Positions 59,472 to 64,000 of a stretch of DNA of 64,000 bases are shown in pieces; position 1 is the stretch's first letter, and every line of letters begins with the position of its first letter. The notes beneath the pieces were generated by a model that ran no database searches, was not told the origin of the DNA, and saw only the letters and a list, made by a program, of their open reading frames with translations. The stretch is from positions 21,514,001-21,578,000 of the forward strand of contig JBHGNT010000009.1 in assembly GCA_043228905.1 (NCBI GenBank). Reading direction: 5' to 3'. Source of the stretch: Azolla caroliniana (lineage: Eukaryota > Polypodiophyta). The position numbers and the translations under genes were made by a program.

Positions 59472-61722
59472 TCAATGTCTCCATCCTCCCACTAACATTT
59501 ATAAGTAACTTAAAACTGCTTATAAAGTTTCAAAAAAGCTTTGGATTGCAAATATTCTTCACCTTTGACCCGTCCTTTCTCCAACAAAGAAGGATTGTGT
59601 GTCTAAATTGTCAAACACATTGAAACATTCATTTTAATATAATCATCTAAATCCATAATGAAAGCAATTGAGCTCTAACCCCTGCCGTTCACGCTCCTAT
59701 CATTTCAAGATTCATATGTCTTAATATTATAAGAAAAGTTTTTGAATTGTGATTTTACATAGTGTCTTTTCTATCTCAAAGGATGGAAATGTCAAAAAGG
59801 TTATGAAATGGGTTCACACATTGTACATTCACATCTTAGTGTTCTATCTTTACTTTTGACTTCAACAGGATTGCATTGATTTATCGTCACTCACGGATGA
59901 AAAACATACATTCTCGTGTTAATTTATGTCATTTATAGTATGATCCATTTTCATGTGTTTATAAACTTCTAATTACATCAAGCTACGTAATTGAATTCAT
60001 TGTTAACATTAATTATTTCAATGTTTTGCAAAAGTGCAACTAGACATCAATTGAGATATTTATGTTACAACATCAAGTAAGATCTTTATGTCAAGGCATC
60101 AATCAAGATCTTTAAGATTCTTACTCTTACAATTCAAGTGTTTGCCAATTATCCATAATAAGTGTCCAAATGTAGATAGGCACTAAAGAATATATTAATA
60201 ACAAAAAAGGGGCTAAATAGATTGGGTGTGAATGGAGGGATTGGAATGCATGTCAACACGAGTTAAAATATTTTATTCATATGCAAAAAGTTAGTGTTAG
60301 TCATTAGAATATGTTTCTCCCAAATTATCAACATAAATGGAAAGAAGTACATCATGTTTTGGCACATAGTGTCTTATATTGATACAATAATTTTACTTCA
60401 CATAATAGAGTAAATTTGATTATATGAACACAAATAACTTCATGTGAAGAAATTTCTTACAAACGTGACATAACCTTAGGAACCAATTCTAAACACTACT
60501 TTTAATGGTAAGACGAGTGGGAAATTAGTCGTCATAGGATATCGACTAACTCATAAGGACCTATGAAACATGAGAGAATGTTGCAAATGTCGAAGTTATG
60601 GAGTTGAGGTATATGTAAAAGGGACTAGCTACATCGTGATTGCATCTCTTAGACATTGTTGAGACTCTCATGGCGATGTAAAGCTCTCACCATAAGGTTC
60701 CTTAATCATTTCAAGTTCCAAGGTATGACACATATCATATTCAGTGGTATGGGCCCTGGGACATTGATGGGGTTTAACACATGTCTCTTATCATTTGCAC
60801 ACTTAAACCATTATTTTACTTAAATCTATTAAGTTATTGCTCATCGTAAACAATTGATTCATAATAGTTTTTTCATCATTATGGCCAAAATGATTGCCCA
60901 TCATTATGTGTTACAACTTATGAAATATGAAACAATAGGTTAATCTGTAAATGAATGTTATTCAGACGGAGTACATAAGAATTGATAGTAAATATGTAGA
61001 TGCCAACTAAACTAACGTAGTTGTTGGTGGTCCTTGTAGCGATAGATCTCACCCTTTACTTCAATCTGATGAAAATTGTCTAATGGAATGACATATGGCT
61101 AAGTTTTCTTGCACTAGAGGGAATAATTATCCCATATCCATTGGGGTATGTAAACCGTGTTATCCATCGTGGTAAATTCCCTCTAAGAAATTGTATCCCT
61201 AATGAAAGATTATGGATCGACAGACCAAAATGAACTTCTATGAATAGCAACAATTAGGTCATGGCGAACCAAATACAAGTACATAGGTCAAAATGTATAC
61301 CGAGCTAACAAATTTAATCCTAACATAGGCTTATGCCAATCTAGATTTTTATTTTTATAAAAAGATACTTCCCATTAGTTAGTTAAAAGTGTCTTTACAC
61401 TCCAATATGTACAACAGAAATGTAATCATAGATAGTCAACCACATTGCCCCATATATGTGTTTATCATCTTGCAATATGTAAATTTTCAAAAAAATAACA
61501 TGTACCTTCCTAGTTGGGTTGCCAAGGTGGAAATAACCACTTTGGCATGGCATCTACATAATCCGCCAAGGGTGATATGCCAACCTAGATTTAAAATAGC
61601 CTAAAGAGATTGTATGTTTGAACATAAGTTGATATGAAGAGGCATCGATCTACGAAATCCATACAATAATGGATTACAAGATCCAATTACAGGTCCAAAA
61701 CAACAATCCCACTTCACGACCG
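59472..61722. other. Gene-free region downstream of the RING gene
   Basis: No protein-like frame. The first few hundred bases are probably the RING gene 3' untranslated region. Short imperfect repeats of 'atcaa(t/g)(c/t)aagatctttatg' type occur at about 60,045-60,120. Confidence 0.5.
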
Positions 61723-62035
61723 AGCATACAAGTGTCAACCTACACTACAAATTGCATTACACAAGTATATATCATGCGAACATAGCTCAATGTGAAGAGA
61801 TTTGACGAGACGACATCCACAATAACAATTTCTGCTCTTTTTGGCAGATCAAAATCCCCTAGAGTAACAACTTCAAGACTAAGCATACAAGTGTCAACCT
61901 ACACTACAAATTGCATTACACAAGTATATATCGCGCGAACATAGCTGAATGTGAAGAGATTTGACGAGACGACATCCACGATAACAGTTTCTGCTCTGTT
62001 GAGCAGGTAAAAAATCCCCCAGAGTTACAAGTTGC
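61723..62035. repeat. 159-bp tandem duplication, two units
   Basis: Units start at 61,723 and 61,882 with AGCATACAAGTGTCAACCTA. They share CATTACACAAGTATATATC, GAAGAGATTTGACGAGACGA and TTTCTGCTCT. The copies differ at scattered bases and diverge at their right ends. They lie about 320 bp upstream of the small frame at 62,358. Confidence 0.92.
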
Positions 62036-62357
62036 GACCGCAAATCTTAAATTACTGCGAGTATAGTTACGATCGACTGCAAATCTGTATCCCCCCAGAT
62101 TCAATCGGGAGGCCGAAGAAGACCTTTCAGCGATACGAGGTTCAGGCGATCCGTATTATGTCAGGACCCACCACATAAACTATATCCCGGCCAATATCCA
62201 CAACAATGTCCGCCCCAATGTGAAACCTGCATGTCTCTCTTTCACTAGGTCTGAATCCTCACAGAAAGCTTCCTCAGTTCTTTCTCCTCACGCAGAGACA
62301 GAGACAGAGACGGAGACAGAGACAGAGATAGAGAGAGGCACGGAGAAGCTTCTATCC

Positions 62358-62468
62358 ATGGTGCGCACATACACGTTCGCTGCAATGGTCGGCGTTGCAT
62401 ACGTGGCCGTTTCTTCTCTCGACTCTGTTTTCGAATGGATGGCCAATCGACAAGAAAAGAAGGTGTGA
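62358..62468 (+). CDS. Small membrane protein or first exon, unrecognised
   Basis: A 36-aa frame, MVRTYTFAAMVGVAYVAVSS then LDSVFEWMANRQEKKV, begins in a leader that is GC-richer than the surroundings and contains a (GAGACA)n run, as expected of a transcribed 5' end. Residues about 6-22 form one hydrophobic helix; the tail is charged. This could be a complete micropeptide. It could instead be exon 1 of a gene running off the right edge: GT follows the AAG at 62,463, and a CTGTAG acceptor with an open stretch GRAQSENDATRTVLNKG lies near 63,580-63,700. I do not recognise the family, and neither model is proved. Confidence 0.4.
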   Translation: MVRTYTFAAMVGVAYVAVSSLDSVFEWMANRQEKKV

Positions 62469-64000
62469 ATCTCTCTTCCGTTACCGTTCTCTCTCTCTCT
62501 CTCTCTCTCTGTCTGTCGTTGCTTTCGATGAAAAACCTAGAGTTGGAACCATTGATAACTCCTTTCTTTTGCAATGCTCTTGCTCTTTTTGTTTTTTTCT
62601 TCTTGTTTTGCATTTTGATGCCTTAAAACCTCCATTTTTCAAGGGATCTTTTGGCATGTATATGAAATAATTTCTTCGTTGAAGGCACTGTCAATGTGTC
62701 GACATTGATTTCTAGAGTTAAAACTTGATTTATTTCTCTTAAATTTGCTTTCATCAAAACCCTAGTTTGCAAGCGTTTGAATCATTTCTTATTCAAGGTA
62801 GAGAAAATGGTATAAACCATCATTTCTGTAGAACATTAATCTTGGTTTTTCAGTCAAGAATTAAATTTAGTTCGCTTTGTTACATTTTATCTTGTAAAAC
62901 CATATTTGAAAACAGTTGATTGATGTGTTTTGAAAATCACAATCATTTTCTTCCTTTGAGATAATAGCAATACCTAGAAATTTATCTGCGTTTTCATTCA
63001 AGGGACACCTTTGGTTCATTTTAGTTAATGAAATCCTGGTTTTTAGCAATTGAATAACATTTGCAGCACATTATCTTGCCTTTATTCGGAATGCGTCTCC
63101 TTTCCTAATACCCTATTTAATGGTAATTGATCAACATTTTGCAATGTTTTCTCTCCTTGCATTAATGATATAGTTTGGTTCTTTTATTGTACAAAACCAT
63201 GGTTTGGAGCAATGAAGCAACAGTTTTGTAATTTTTCTTCATAGGATAGAGCATTGAACTGTGGAACTTAATGTTCCATTTTATTGGGATGTTAATTTAG
63301 TTGATCTGAGACTGTCTGATTAATTTCTAAATTTCATGGTTTGTGAAAGATTTCTTTTTTCTTTTTGCATCATTTAATAGATTGTGAGTAGTAGTTCTTG
63401 ATATTGAATGTAGAAGATCCCATAGGGTAGTTCTATAATCCGATGTACACATACTTGTGTATGCCATACCAGCATTCCTAAATGCCAAAAGCTGATCCTC
63501 TAATTTGCGTACTATATTGTGTGTGGCATTAAATGTGGTCAATGTATGTGCCCTGTAAATCAATATTTTAAACATACTGTAGGGAGAGCACAGTCAGAAA
63601 ACGATGCAACAAGGACAGTGCTGAACAAAGGGTCAGAGTTATCTCCAAATCGGAAACAATGCAAGGTCAAAATGCAGAATGTATGCGAAACATGTAGAGA
63701 TATGTAATTGTGAGAGCAGACCACTATAAACATTAAATGTTTTGGTAAGAGATTTCAAAAAATGGGTAATGGAACCAAGGAAAAACTTGCAATAGTAAAT
63801 AAATAACTGGGAAGAATGGCCACTCCAAAAACTTTGAGAGAATTTCAAGGAATGTACAATGGAAGAGCAAACGCTGCACTCTCTCTACATATCATGCAAT
63901 AGATGAGAATGGATCAGTCATGTCTATGGCACACATGAATATCGCTCGTTTGCTGAGTGCACCATAGGGATGCTATAAACCATTCTTTTTTTGACATTGG
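62469..64000. other. Right-edge DNA, possible intron and later exon
   Basis: A (CT)n run at about 62,493-62,511 is followed by AT-rich DNA with recurring 'aaaccctagtttg'/'tttt(a/c)attgta' passages, compatible with an intron. A possible short exon lies at about 63,582-63,700, as described for the small frame. I see no other gene before the window ends. Confidence 0.35.

Noticed and set aside
62245-62670. Frames across the (GAGACA)n and (CT)n runs near 62.3-62.6 kb
   Set aside because: They encode Arg-Glu and Ser-Leu repeats from microsatellites.

Overview
The window is nuclear DNA of a land plant. It has intron-rich genes on the minus strand, two intronless PLS-type pentatricopeptide-repeat (PPR) genes, long CT/GA microsatellites and several classes of plant retrotransposon. 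The PPR repeats carry a 'KACGSxGAIxKGKxxH' style that I associate with fern proteins, so a leptosporangiate fern is my best guess. That guess is inference, because no marker gene for the lineage is present.

Layout. From 0 to 12.9 kb the DNA is gene-poor and AT-rich, with a decayed Copia gag/protease relic near 2.3-3.4 kb. A PPR gene lies at 13.0-14.6 kb (minus). From 18.8 to 24.0 kb two diverged Ty3-like half-elements (LTR plus gag) face each other as a palindrome. A very young, gag-only Copia-type element (19,878-22,842, near-identical LTRs, TTAAG target duplication) sits inside that palindrome. A second PPR gene is at 26.3-28.1 kb (minus). A seven-exon gene for an RGG-box hyaluronan/mRNA-binding (Stm1/SERBP1-like) protein is at 30.4-33.1 kb (minus). 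A CDPK gene of at least 12 exons, of the CPK16/18/28 type, is at 36.1-40.8 kb (minus). Minisatellites follow, then a 1,224-bp solo LTR whose empty site can be read from a nearby sequence copy. A Copia polyprotein that lacks its 5' end (46.7-50.5 kb) runs through its 3' LTR straight into the 3' part of a LINE (51.1-53.6 kb). An older LINE fragment is at about 54.5-55.5 kb. A membrane-anchored RING-H2 (ATL-like) gene is at 58.6-59.5 kb (plus). A possible first exon or small membrane-protein gene is at 62.36 kb, near the right edge.

The host genes are unrelated housekeeping or regulatory genes: organelle RNA processing, mRNA/ribosome binding, calcium signalling and ubiquitination. Nothing suggests a cluster or operon-like system. 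Most of the unusual structure is in the mobile elements: a palindrome hit by a young non-autonomous element, a possible LINE/Copia chimera, a solo LTR with a 4-bp target duplication, and point-mutated catalytic or zinc-binding motifs in otherwise open frames. Two GC-AG introns in the CDPK gene and a RING-H2 domain lacking one metal-binding His are the main oddities of host genes. I did not find a convincing new multi-gene system.
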